From: Treponema sp. | GTDB taxonomy: Bacteria; Spirochaetota; Spirochaetia; Treponematales; Breznakiellaceae | Direction of reading: 5' to 3' | DNA: 9,322 bases | NCBI GenBank assembly: GCA_031266255.1 | Contig: JAISBK010000090.1 | Span: 1 to 9,322 of the forward strand | Shown: positions 1-5,601 of the stretch, piece after piece | Position numbering within the stretch: the first letter of the stretch is position 1 | Layout of the letters: each line of letters starts with the position of its first letter | Program-made: the position numbers and the translations under genes | Notes under the pieces: model-generated | Told to the model about the DNA's origin: nothing | The model's input: only the letters and a program-made list of their open reading frames with translations | Databases searched by the model: none

Positions 1-2
1 AT

Positions 3-44
3 TACCGCAGTAAGGAGGATAAAATGGGCTTTCGTTTAAAGTAG
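3..44 (+). other. possible 3' end of an upstream gene, or a six-codon ORF
   Basis: A perfect Shine-Dalgarno AAGGAGG (12-18) lies 5 bases before ATG at 24, but that frame encodes only MGFRLK before TAG at 42-44. A frame open from the window's left edge (position 3) reads through the same ATG to the same stop, so this may simply be the tail of an upstream protein. Another frame ends at TAA 11-13, which with the Shine-Dalgarno would look like a normal gene junction followed by a truncated gene. The sequence left of the window decides between these. Confidence 0.25.
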
Positions 45-71
45 AGCTAAATAAAAGAAATACGGTTAAAT

Positions 72-90
72 GGGGGGGGGGGGGGGGGGG
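72..90. repeat. 19-nt poly-G homopolymer tract
   Basis: Nineteen consecutive G residues follow an ATG whose last base is the first G (70-72). As written that frame gives Met, six Gly, Thr, Asn and a stop; losing or gaining one G opens slightly longer frames (about 25 or 22 codons), none resembling a known protein. No ribosome-binding site precedes the ATG. Long G tracts are slippage-prone and in Treponema pallidum are known upstream of tpr promoters and in phase-variable genes; a regulatory role here is inference. The tract length may also be a sequencing or assembly approximation. Between the tract and about position 228 I see only AT-rich DNA without a supported gene. Confidence 0.9.
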
Positions 91-228
91 ACAAACTAAT
101 TTATTCTTACATAAAAAAAAATCTTTCACGACTGTAAAACAACATTTTTTATAGCAACAGACCAGATCGCCGCTATTTTTTAGAACCTCATGTTTATAGG
201 ATACCTGCTTACATAGAGGTTATTATTC

Positions 229-256
229 TTAACTATGTGATAAAACACCATATCAT
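229..256 (+). promoter_or_regulatory. candidate promoter for the structured RNA
   Basis: TTAACT (229-234) and TATCAT (251-256), spaced by 16, match the sigma-70 elements at 4 and 5 of 6 positions. Transcription would start near 263-270, just before the closing helix of the RNA candidate at 274. The region is AT-rich, so chance matches are easy. Confidence 0.35.
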
Positions 257-269
257 ATTAATTTTTCAT

Positions 270-486
270 TGTCTAGGGGGTATTTTAGAAAAAATACAAA
301 GATTACGATGAGCTTATGCACCCTCTGCAAGAATAACGGTCTTTCAATACCATTGGCAGAAGGAACTATGCCCAAGCAAGCGCAGATACTAGCACCCTGG
401 AACTGCCGTAGCAGGGTGCAGGTTCGTCTCAGGAGGCCGCCTATATCCCCTATGGGCAAACTACTTGATTTTTTTGTTTTTTTCTA
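270..486 (+). ncRNA. ssrS: structured RNA candidate, 6S-like
   Basis: Positions 274-283 can pair with 443-452 in a 10-bp helix (one G-U) that closes about 160 nt of sequence. Inside, GCACCCT at 318-324 can pair with AGGGTGC at 413-419, leaving a large internal loop between the two helices. The same 3' strand can instead form a local 8-bp hairpin (392-399 with 412-419, 12-nt loop). A further stem joins 322-330 to 353-363 with two bulges. After the closing helix come two T runs (about 470-486), consistent with a 3' end. Closing stem, wide central bubble, apical arm, a 3'-side bubble hairpin and about 190 nt in length match the general architecture of 6S RNA, the RNA that occupies RNA polymerase holoenzyme. 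I do not recognise a conserved primary sequence, so the symbol is tentative. The open frames across this stretch do not look like proteins. Confidence 0.4.
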
Positions 487-497
487 TACTTAGGTAC

Positions 498-526
498 TTG
501 ACACGCCGTCTTTTATATAAAGTATA
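498..526 (+). promoter_or_regulatory. sigma-70-type promoter
   Basis: A consensus -35 box TTGACA (498-503) is followed after 17 bases by AGTATA (521-526). The predicted start is near 533. The transcript would meet the terminator at 551-593 almost at once; readthrough would give murD a leader of about 190 nt. Confidence 0.6.
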
Positions 527-550
527 GCCGTGAGCGTAGGCTGTCGTTTG

Positions 551-593
551 CTCTGTTTTGGTCAAAAGCATGAAAATAGAGTACTTTTTTTTT
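551..593 (+). terminator. intrinsic terminator just after a promoter (attenuator or short-RNA end)
   Basis: CTCTGTTTT (551-559) pairs with AAAATAGAG (573-581) in a 9-bp helix (one G-U, 13-nt loop), followed after TAC by nine T residues (585-593). Only about 20 nt separate the predicted start site (about 533) from the hairpin, so the pair would make an RNA of about 60 nt unless antitermination occurs. An overlapping small hairpin, TTTT/AAAA around 556-567, could compete with it. The stem is AT-rich, so termination strength is uncertain. A further small stem, CCCTG/CAGGG (610-630), follows without a T tract. Confidence 0.45.
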
Positions 594-723
594 GAAATTT
601 TGTACAAGTCCCTGTCAAGGATTTCCAGGGCGTCTACGTTCATGTTCCGGGAAACTACCACCTTTTGAACGTATGCTGCTACGGGGGTTAGCGTAAAACT
701 ACAGGAACTGCTATGCTGAGGTT

Positions 724-2229
724 ATGCTTCGCGATGAGCCTCCCCAAAATACTGACAAGTCTATCCAATCCCCGGCTTCCCCGCACTACCAAGGCATGAA
801 GGTCCTCGTTATGGGTCTCGGTCTTCATGGAGGCGGATTAGCGTCGGTCCGTTACCTGGCAAGCCAGGGCGCGGACATCACGGTTACGGATCTCCGGGAC
901 GAAAAAAAACTGGCTCCTTCCCTGGAACAACTCCAGGGCTTCCCGCATATTAGGTATGTACTGGGGTATCACGACCAAGAGGATTTTAAAAAAGCCGATA
1001 TGGTTATAAAAAATCCCGGGGTCAGGCCTGATTCTCCCTTCTTAGCCTTCAGCCGGCGTATAGAAACCGACATTTCCCTTTTTTTAGCCCATTCCCCTGC
1101 CCGGCTTATCGGGGTTACCGGTTCCAAGGGTAAATCCAGTACTGCATCAGCCCTCCATTGGGCGTTCAAGGCAGCACAAACTCAAGGGTTGTTCCCCGGC
1201 CATGCGTATCTGGGAGGTAATATCACCGTATCCCCCCTGGCCTTTTTAGATGCCCTACACCCTGAAGATACGGTAGTCTTGGAACTCTCAAGCTGGCAGC
1301 TCGGGGATCTCCAGGGCCGGGTACAGGAGGGGGTCTTGGACGCAGCGGGAAAGCCCCAGGCCCTCCTCAAACCCCGGGCAGCGGTATGTACCGCGCTCCT
1401 GCCGGATCACCTGGATCGCTACGGTACCATGGATGCCTATATGGGGGATAAACGAATCCTCTACCAAGGACAAGATTCCCAAGACCTCACAGTTGCCGCG
1501 GATGATCCCTGGGGCAGGAGTTTCCTGGCTGAAACCCGGGCTAGGCCCCTGATGTATGCTGAAAAACCTCTGCCTGATGCAGGAGGCTGGTTCGCCACGC
1601 CCCAAGGCCCTGGTCTTGCCCGGCTGAGGGGGGGTCCCCAGACACCGGTGGAAGTGGTTCCCCCCCAGCTCCTCATCCCCGGGTATCACCAGAAGAAAAA
1701 CCTCTTAGCCGCGGCCTTGGTCCTCTTGGACCTGGGGCTTCCGCCGGCGTTTATTCGAGATACCCTGGGGAGCTTTCCTGGGATTGAGCACCGGCTGGAA
1801 TTGTTTTATGAAGCAGGGGGGGTTCGTTTCTATAACGATACCACCGCCACCATCCCTGATGCGGCAGCGGCAGCGGTGCGGTCCTTTGATGCGCCGGTAG
1901 TGCTGGTAACCGGAGGAACCGATAAAAAACTGGACTTTACCCCCCTTGCCAAGGCAGCGGCACAAGCCAAAGCCGTGATCCTCCTTGCGGGAACCGGCAG
2001 CGATAAGCTCAAACCCCTGCTGGATGGGCTTGCGTGTTCCTATTACGGCCCTTTTGATTCCCTGGATCAGGCGGTGAGCGCCAGTCTGGAAGCTGCCCGG
2101 CCAGGGGATGTGGTGGTTCTTTCTCCAGGCTGCGCCTCCTTCGGTATGTTCTTGCATGAGTTTCATCGAGGCCTCCAATGGAAAGAGGCGGTATGCCGCC
2201 TCGCGGGGAAGGGGAACGTACATGGATAA
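724..2229 (+). CDS. murD: UDP-N-acetylmuramoyl-L-alanine--D-glutamate ligase (MurD)
   Basis: MurD adds D-glutamate to UDP-MurNAc-L-alanine in the cytoplasm, an ATP-dependent step of peptidoglycan precursor synthesis. The 501 residues show all three Mur-ligase domains: a Rossmann-type N-terminal domain (about 25-120, glycine motif MGLGLHGGG near 30-38), the central ATPase domain with P-loop GVTGSKGKSST (130-140), ELSSWQ (187-192), DHLDRY (228-233) and a Lys in GDKR (243) at the usual carbamylated-lysine position, and a C-terminal domain with HRLE (356-359), YNDTTAT (370-376) and SPGCASF (467-473). The family is usually about 450 residues. About 24 residues precede the Rossmann domain, so translation may instead begin at Met25 (ATG 796). 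Neither start has a well-spaced Shine-Dalgarno (GAGG sits only 2 bases before 724). The 3' end overlaps epmA by 8 bases, suggesting translational coupling. Confidence 0.93.
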   Translation: MLRDEPPQNTDKSIQSPASPHYQGMKVLVMGLGLHGGGLASVRYLASQGADITVTDLRDEKKLAPSLEQLQGFPHIRYVLGYHDQEDFKKADMVIKNPGVRPDSPFLAFSRRIETDISLFLAHSPARLIGVTGSKGKSSTASALHWAFKAAQTQGLFPGHAYLGGNITVSPLAFLDALHPEDTVVLELSSWQLGDLQGRVQEGVLDAAGKPQALLKPRAAVCTALLPDHLDRYGTMDAYMGDKRILYQGQDSQDLTVAADDPWGRSFLAETRARPLMYAEKPLPDAGGWFATPQGPGLARLRGGPQTPVEVVPPQLLIPGYHQKKNLLAAALVLLDLGLPPAFIRDTLGSFPGIEHRLELFYEAGGVRFYNDTTATIPDAAAAAVRSFDAPVVLVTGGTDKKLDFTPLAKAAAQAKAVILLAGTGSDKLKPLLDGLACSYYGPFDSLDQAVSASLEAARPGDVVVLSPGCASFGMFLHEFHRGLQWKEAVCRLAGKGNVHG

Positions 2230-3229
2230 GGAGCTGCTCTGGACGCGAGCCAGGATCATACGGCAAATCAGGGCGTTTTTTGACGGCCGTGCGTACCTTG
2301 AGGTGGATACCCCGCTTTTGGCCCCGAATCTCATCCCTGAATCCTGCCTGGAAGTCTTTGAAACTGTCTATCTCCCCCCATTTTTGAGCAAGAACCGAAC
2401 ATATTGGCTCATTCCTTCCCCGGAAATCTGGATGAAGCAACTCATTGCCGACCACGGGGTGTCTCTCTACCAGATCTGTAAGTGTTTCCGTAACGGGGAA
2501 TCTCTGGGCCGCCTGCATAGCCCGGAATTTACTATGGTGGAATACTATACCATGGATGCAGATTATGAAGATTCCTTGCAGGTAACTGAGGACTTATTTC
2601 AGTACTTGATTGAAGGGCTTCCTGAACCGGAGCGTTCAGCCCTGGCCCCTCCTTTTCTGCGGATCACCATGGAAGAAGCCTTTTCCCGCTGGGCAGGATT
2701 CAGCCTTTTTGATGCCGCGAACCAGGGTACCCTAGAAGCGGAAGCCCGCCGGCTGGGGCTTGAACCGCCTCAGGGCATGAACCAGGCAGACCTCTATAAT
2801 CTCATGTTTGTCCATGCGGTGGAGCCTCGCCTTCCCAAAGACCAGGCAGTGGCGCTGATGGATTACCCGGCCTTTGTCCCCTGCCTTGCCAAGCAAGATC
2901 CTCAAGGAAAGACCATGGAACGGTGGGAACTCTATGTCCGGGGGATTGAGCTTGCCAACTGTTATTCCGAAGAAACGGATCCCCAAAGGGTACGGGACTA
3001 TTTTACCGTAGAAGGGGCGCGCAAAGCCCAGACTGCCCTGGTTCCCCACCGGATCGATGAGGATTACTGGCAGGTTTTCCTTCCCCGCAAGGATACCCAG
3101 GGTAGGATCCGGCCCTTCCCTCCTTGTTCCGGGGTTGCGCTTGGGTTGGATAGGCTTATCATGGCCCTCACCGACAGATCGAGCATTGATGGGGTACTTC
3201 CCTTTCCCATGGAACCCAGGCTTGAGTGA
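2222..3229 (+). CDS. epmA: EF-P--(R)-beta-lysine ligase (EpmA/GenX/PoxA family)
   Basis: This 335-residue protein is a class II lysyl-tRNA-synthetase catalytic core without the N-terminal anticodon-binding domain, the hallmark of EpmA (E. coli about 325 residues). EpmA attaches (R)-beta-lysine to a conserved lysine of elongation factor P, which helps ribosomes pass polyproline stretches. Visible motifs are motif 1 around VDTPLLAP (28-35), motif 2 CFRNGESLGRLHSPEFT (88-104), the acidic pocket ELYVRGIELANCYSE (236-250) and motif 3 GVALGLDRL (304-312). Ala306 stands where LysRS has Gly; in E. coli EpmA the matching Ala298 is known to favour beta-lysine over alpha-lysine. The ATG at 2222 is chosen because it follows a GGGGAAGGGG ribosome site and overlaps the murD stop (ATGGATAA); the frame is open upstream inside murD, but those residues do not fit the family. 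EpmB, which makes beta-lysine, and EF-P itself are not in this window. Confidence 0.9.
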   Translation: MDKELLWTRARIIRQIRAFFDGRAYLEVDTPLLAPNLIPESCLEVFETVYLPPFLSKNRTYWLIPSPEIWMKQLIADHGVSLYQICKCFRNGESLGRLHSPEFTMVEYYTMDADYEDSLQVTEDLFQYLIEGLPEPERSALAPPFLRITMEEAFSRWAGFSLFDAANQGTLEAEARRLGLEPPQGMNQADLYNLMFVHAVEPRLPKDQAVALMDYPAFVPCLAKQDPQGKTMERWELYVRGIELANCYSEETDPQRVRDYFTVEGARKAQTALVPHRIDEDYWQVFLPRKDTQGRIRPFPPCSGVALGLDRLIMALTDRSSIDGVLPFPMEPRLE

Positions 3230-3463
3230 TCAGGTAGCAGTTTTCATCATGCGTTCATATAAGGCATCTCCCACGCATTGTCTGGCATATTTACACCAAC
3301 GAATACAGTGTTGCGTATCGTTGTAGGCGATGAACCCGCAACGCTCGCAAACGGCCTGCATATCAATGGAGAAAAGGTCAATTTCACCACCGCATTGCGG
3401 ACAAATCTTGGTGGTCAAGGTAGGTGTTCCGCTCAAGTGCTCTGCACCTGGACATCGATTCAT
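3230..3463 (-). CDS. small eight-cysteine protein, probable zinc ribbon
   Basis: The 77-residue product has cysteines at 4, 21, 24, 39, 42, 53, 57 and 63. CPQC (21-24) and CERC (39-42) form a typical zinc-ribbon pair, and the second half carries CIRWCKYARQC (53-63), a spacing that could bind zinc or an Fe-S cluster. Similar small proteins are recalled from anaerobic bacteria without a firm function, and none is assigned here. There is no signal peptide or membrane segment. A purine-rich GGGGGAAG lies about 5-12 bases before the ATG. Its stop codon directly abuts the epmA stop, so the two genes converge with no spacer and no room for a terminator. It could be an RNA- or protein-binding adaptor or a redox protein. 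Confidence 0.75.
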   Translation of the reverse strand: MNRCPGAEHLSGTPTLTTKICPQCGGEIDLFSIDMQAVCERCGFIAYNDTQHCIRWCKYARQCVGDALYERMMKTAT

Positions 3464-3491
3464 AGGAGCTTCCCCCGCTTCTTGTGGTATG

Positions 3492-3516
3492 TATACGATT
3501 CTATACTATATACGAT
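3492..3516. promoter_or_regulatory. direct repeat TATACGAT upstream of the eight-cysteine gene
   Basis: TATACGAT occurs at 3492-3499 and again at 3509-3516, with a third TATAC at 3502-3506 between them. The set lies 29-53 bases upstream of the start of the minus-strand gene at 3463, where its promoter should be. A possible -10 (TATAGA, reverse of 3500-3505) falls inside the repeats, though no good -35 is visible. The arrangement resembles an operator; the factor is unknown. Confidence 0.3.
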
Positions 3517-3525
3517 AAGCCATAA

Positions 3526-3565
3526 GATCAGTTGTTTTTACAACGATCCTCTTGTTTTTAGGATC
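3526..3565. repeat. paired hairpins between mntP and the eight-cysteine gene
   Basis: Three GATC-containing arms alternate here. Positions 3526-3535 pair with 3540-3548 (GATC, bulged A, GTTGT, T4 loop, ACAAC, GATC). The same GATC at 3545 can instead begin GATCCT (3545-3550) pairing with AGGATC (3560-3565). On the minus strand they lie directly after the mntP stop, so they may act as its terminator, although no proper T tract follows on either strand. The two hairpins share an arm and exclude each other. Confidence 0.4.
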
Positions 3566-3568
3566 AGA

Positions 3569-4156
3569 TTATGGCAATAATACGCTGGTGTCCCCTAATA
3601 TATGCTCAATCACCGTTTTTATACCAATTATGACGAGCATTAAGCCGCCGGCAAATTCCGCCTTTGATTTATAGCGCATTCCAAACAAGTTGCCGATTTT
3701 TACCCCAATCATTGCTATGAAAAAGGTTATCAACCCGGTTATTATCGCGGCCTTAACAATAGGTACATCAAAAAATGCAAAGGTAATACCTATGGCTAAT
3801 GCGTCAATACTGGTCGCCAATGCCAGCAGCAGCATTTTCATAGGGTTAAAAGAATACTCAGGGAGCTTTTTTTCTTTATGCTCTTGGGAAAGACTGTCTT
3901 TTATCATCTTTCCGCCAATAAGGCCGAGTAATGCAAAGGCAATCCAGTGATCTAAATGCTGAATTTTATTTGCAAAGTAAAAACTGGTCATATACCCCAC
4001 CGCCGGCATAAGCGCCTGAAAGAGGCCAAAATACAATCCGGGCATTAGTATTTCTTTTATCGTGGGTTTTTCCACGGATAACCCTAAGGTAATTGATACG
4101 GCGAATGCATCCATGGATAATCCTACCGCAATTATTACAATTTCACCAAAACCCAT
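3569..4156 (-). CDS. mntP: manganese efflux pump MntP
   Basis: A 195-residue integral membrane protein of the MntP (YebN, DUF204) family, which exports Mn(II) from the cytoplasm. It has about six hydrophobic segments arranged as two related halves, with the family motifs SMDAFAVS (14-21) and SIDALAIG (116-123); the acidic residues D16 and D118 are in the positions known to matter in the E. coli protein. A charged loop (about 90-103, QEHKEKK) separates the halves. Length is normal (about 190) and the protein looks intact. AGGAG lies 9 bases before the ATG. The gene is visibly more AT-rich than murD, epmA or the glycosyltransferase, which may mean a different origin. The leader carries a terminator-type hairpin, so regulation by premature termination is plausible. 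Confidence 0.92.
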   Translation of the reverse strand: MGFGEIVIIAVGLSMDAFAVSITLGLSVEKPTIKEILMPGLYFGLFQALMPAVGYMTSFYFANKIQHLDHWIAFALLGLIGGKMIKDSLSQEHKEKKLPEYSFNPMKMLLLALATSIDALAIGITFAFFDVPIVKAAIITGLITFFIAMIGVKIGNLFGMRYKSKAEFAGGLMLVIIGIKTVIEHILGDTSVLLP

Positions 4157-4182
4157 ACTGCTTTGCTCCTGTTTTGGGGGGA

Positions 4183-4231
4183 CAAAAAGAGACTTTTAAC
4201 ACGATTCTTTCCTAAAAACGTGCTAAAAGTC
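4183..4231 (-). terminator. terminator-type hairpin in the mntP 5' leader
   Basis: On the minus strand the arms at 4231-4219 and 4203-4191 pair over 13 bp around a 15-nt loop and are followed by TCTTTTTG (4190-4183). One position is a U-G pair in minus-strand RNA but an A-C mismatch in plus-strand RNA, so the structure fits a minus-strand transcript. It ends about 27 bases upstream of the mntP start. The only gene further upstream points the other way, so it is best read as part of the mntP leader: an attenuator, or a block against stray transcription. I looked for the manganese-sensing yybP-ykoY aptamer just upstream and could not recognise it. Confidence 0.6.
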
Positions 4232-4352
4232 TGGTTAATCCCAACATAGCCCGAAAACGAAGAAGAAACAAGAGCACTATACTATGGCTCCTGTAGTTAA
4301 AAACGCAATGCATTTATTTCCTCATATAGCAAGGAATTACAAAAGTCAATAA

Positions 4353-4368
4353 TACCGCCCTAGCGGTA
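4353..4368. repeat. 6-bp hairpin with CCTA loop
   Basis: TACCGC (4353-4358) and GCGGTA (4363-4368) form a perfect palindrome around CCTA, in the divergent spacer between mntP and the glycosyltransferase. A short T run (4379-4383) lies 10 bases downstream on the plus strand, too far for a standard terminator. It sits just before the candidate glycosyltransferase promoter and could be an operator. The rest of the spacer (4232-4352) shows nothing firm apart from a weak minus-strand promoter match near 4323-4349. Confidence 0.35.
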
Positions 4369-4370
4369 CC

Positions 4371-4399
4371 TTGTGCTCTTTTTCCTGTACTGCTATGCT
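4371..4399 (+). promoter_or_regulatory. candidate promoter for the glycosyltransferase
   Basis: TTGTGC (4371-4376) and TATGCT (4394-4399) are spaced by exactly 17 bases, and the second box is preceded by TGC, an extended -10. The -35 match is poor (3 of 6). The start would lie near 4406, giving a leader of about 40 nt before the ATG at 4446. Confidence 0.3.
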
Positions 4400-4445
4400 C
4401 TACAGTAATCTGGTTGGCATGGTAACAAGTGCCCGGAGGTAGCAG

Positions 4446-5579
4446 ATGAAGATCGGTATCAATACCTTTGCCTGTGAAGGTGGTAAATCGGGGGTTGGTG
4501 TTTATATAATGCACCTATTAAAAAGAATACCCCCTTCTGGAGCGCTCTACGAATTATTTGGCTGGGAAGAAGATCGATTTGTCTATAGCGAAGTCGCTCC
4601 GGATCTGGAATTTATCCCCCGGTACCCTTTAGGCGGGAGGAGCGTTCCGCAACTCTGGCATCTCTTTAAGTATCCCCAATTTGCCCGGGATAGGGTCTAT
4701 GACGCTTGTTTTTTTCCTGCCGCCCATAAACAGCTTCCGTATAAGTCTCCCTGTCCTACCGTTGGGGTGGTTCACGATATGGCTGCCTATGGGGGGTTCG
4801 AGCAAACCGGTAAAGCCTGGGTAGGGCTTATCCGACGGCTCCTTCCCAATGCGATAAGACGGCTCGACCGCGTCATCGCGGTAAGTAATTGGGTGAAGCA
4901 ACAGTTAATGGAACTTGCCAAGATCAAAGAATCCTATATCGAGGTGGTACCCAATGGGATTGACCACACCGCGTTTTATCCCCGGCCCCGAAACGAGGAA
5001 AGCGTCGTGCTTATCCAGCCCTTTAGCTTTCGCCGTCCCTATATACTCTATGCATCCCGGCTTGCGTATCCCTTAAAGAACCATGTCAGACTGATTAAGG
5101 CCTTTGGCCTTTTTAAGGAACGAACCAAGTATCCCCACCGCTTGGTCCTTGCAGGGGGGGACCAACACGGGGCAGAACAGATAAAAGCTGCTGCTGCCGC
5201 ATCCCCGTTTCGGCATGATATTTTTTTTACCGGCCATTTCCCCGCTAAAAATATCCCCGAGTTGTATGCCGGTGCGGATATCGTGGTGATCCCTTCGATA
5301 CATGAGGGCTTTGGGATGGGGGCGCTTGAGGCTATGGCCTCTGGAGTGCCGGTTGCCTGCGCACGGGCAGGCTCGTTACCAGAAACCGCGGAACACGCGG
5401 CGCTGTATTTTGATCCTTACAAGCCTGAAGATATGGCGGATCGCATGGTAACCCTTACCACCAATCGGGAAGTATATCGGGAATGTCGCCGGCTGGGGCT
5501 TGAACGGGCCGAGGCTTTTTCCTGGGATCGCTGCGCGGCACGCACCTTAGCTATACTGCAGGAAACCTCCGGCAGGTAA
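4446..5579 (+). CDS. family 4 glycosyltransferase (GT-B fold)
   Basis: The 377 residues are a complete GT-B glycosyltransferase of family GT4, which transfers a sugar from a nucleotide-sugar donor to a lipid or saccharide acceptor, usually at the cytoplasmic membrane. The N-terminal acceptor domain has SGVGVY (15-20) after the first beta strand and VVHDM (108-112). The C-terminal donor domain has LYASRL (201-206), KNHVRLIKAF (211-220), LAGG (235-238) and the EX7E motif with E287 and E295 in HEGFGMGALEAMASGVPV. No membrane segment or signal peptide is present. GGAGG (4435-4439) lies 6 bases before the ATG, a strong start. It stands alone, with mntP divergent and dus convergent only 22 bases away, so the acceptor and pathway (glycolipid or surface polysaccharide) cannot be deduced. 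Mannosyl- or glucosyltransferase activity is typical for relatives. Confidence 0.9.
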   Translation: MKIGINTFACEGGKSGVGVYIMHLLKRIPPSGALYELFGWEEDRFVYSEVAPDLEFIPRYPLGGRSVPQLWHLFKYPQFARDRVYDACFFPAAHKQLPYKSPCPTVGVVHDMAAYGGFEQTGKAWVGLIRRLLPNAIRRLDRVIAVSNWVKQQLMELAKIKESYIEVVPNGIDHTAFYPRPRNEESVVLIQPFSFRRPYILYASRLAYPLKNHVRLIKAFGLFKERTKYPHRLVLAGGDQHGAEQIKAAAAASPFRHDIFFTGHFPAKNIPELYAGADIVVIPSIHEGFGMGALEAMASGVPVACARAGSLPETAEHAALYFDPYKPEDMADRMVTLTTNREVYRECRRLGLERAEAFSWDRCAARTLAILQETSGR

Positions 5580-5601
5580 GCTGCCTCACCCAATCCTCAA
5601 T

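Noticed and set aside
269..493. Open frames on both strands across 253-493 (74 and 68 codons)
   Set aside because: No ribosome site, protein-like composition or recognisable motif; the stretch is better explained by RNA helices.
461..661. Minus-strand open frame of about 66 codons upstream of murD
   Set aside because: Part looks protein-like (VDALEILDRDLYKI), but there is no good start or ribosome site, the rest is low-complexity Lys-rich, and it overlaps a promoter and terminator on the plus strand.
1288..2518. Long minus-strand frames opposite murD and epmA
   Set aside because: Shadows of GC-rich coding sequence; both plus-strand proteins have clear family motifs throughout.
4157..4345. 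yybP-ykoY manganese riboswitch upstream of mntP
   Set aside because: Expected from the gene, but the conserved aptamer core could not be recognised by eye; only the hairpin is reported.
5571..5585. GGCAG/CTGCC hairpin at the glycosyltransferase stop codon as a terminator
   Set aside because: Only 5 bp with no T tract on either strand.
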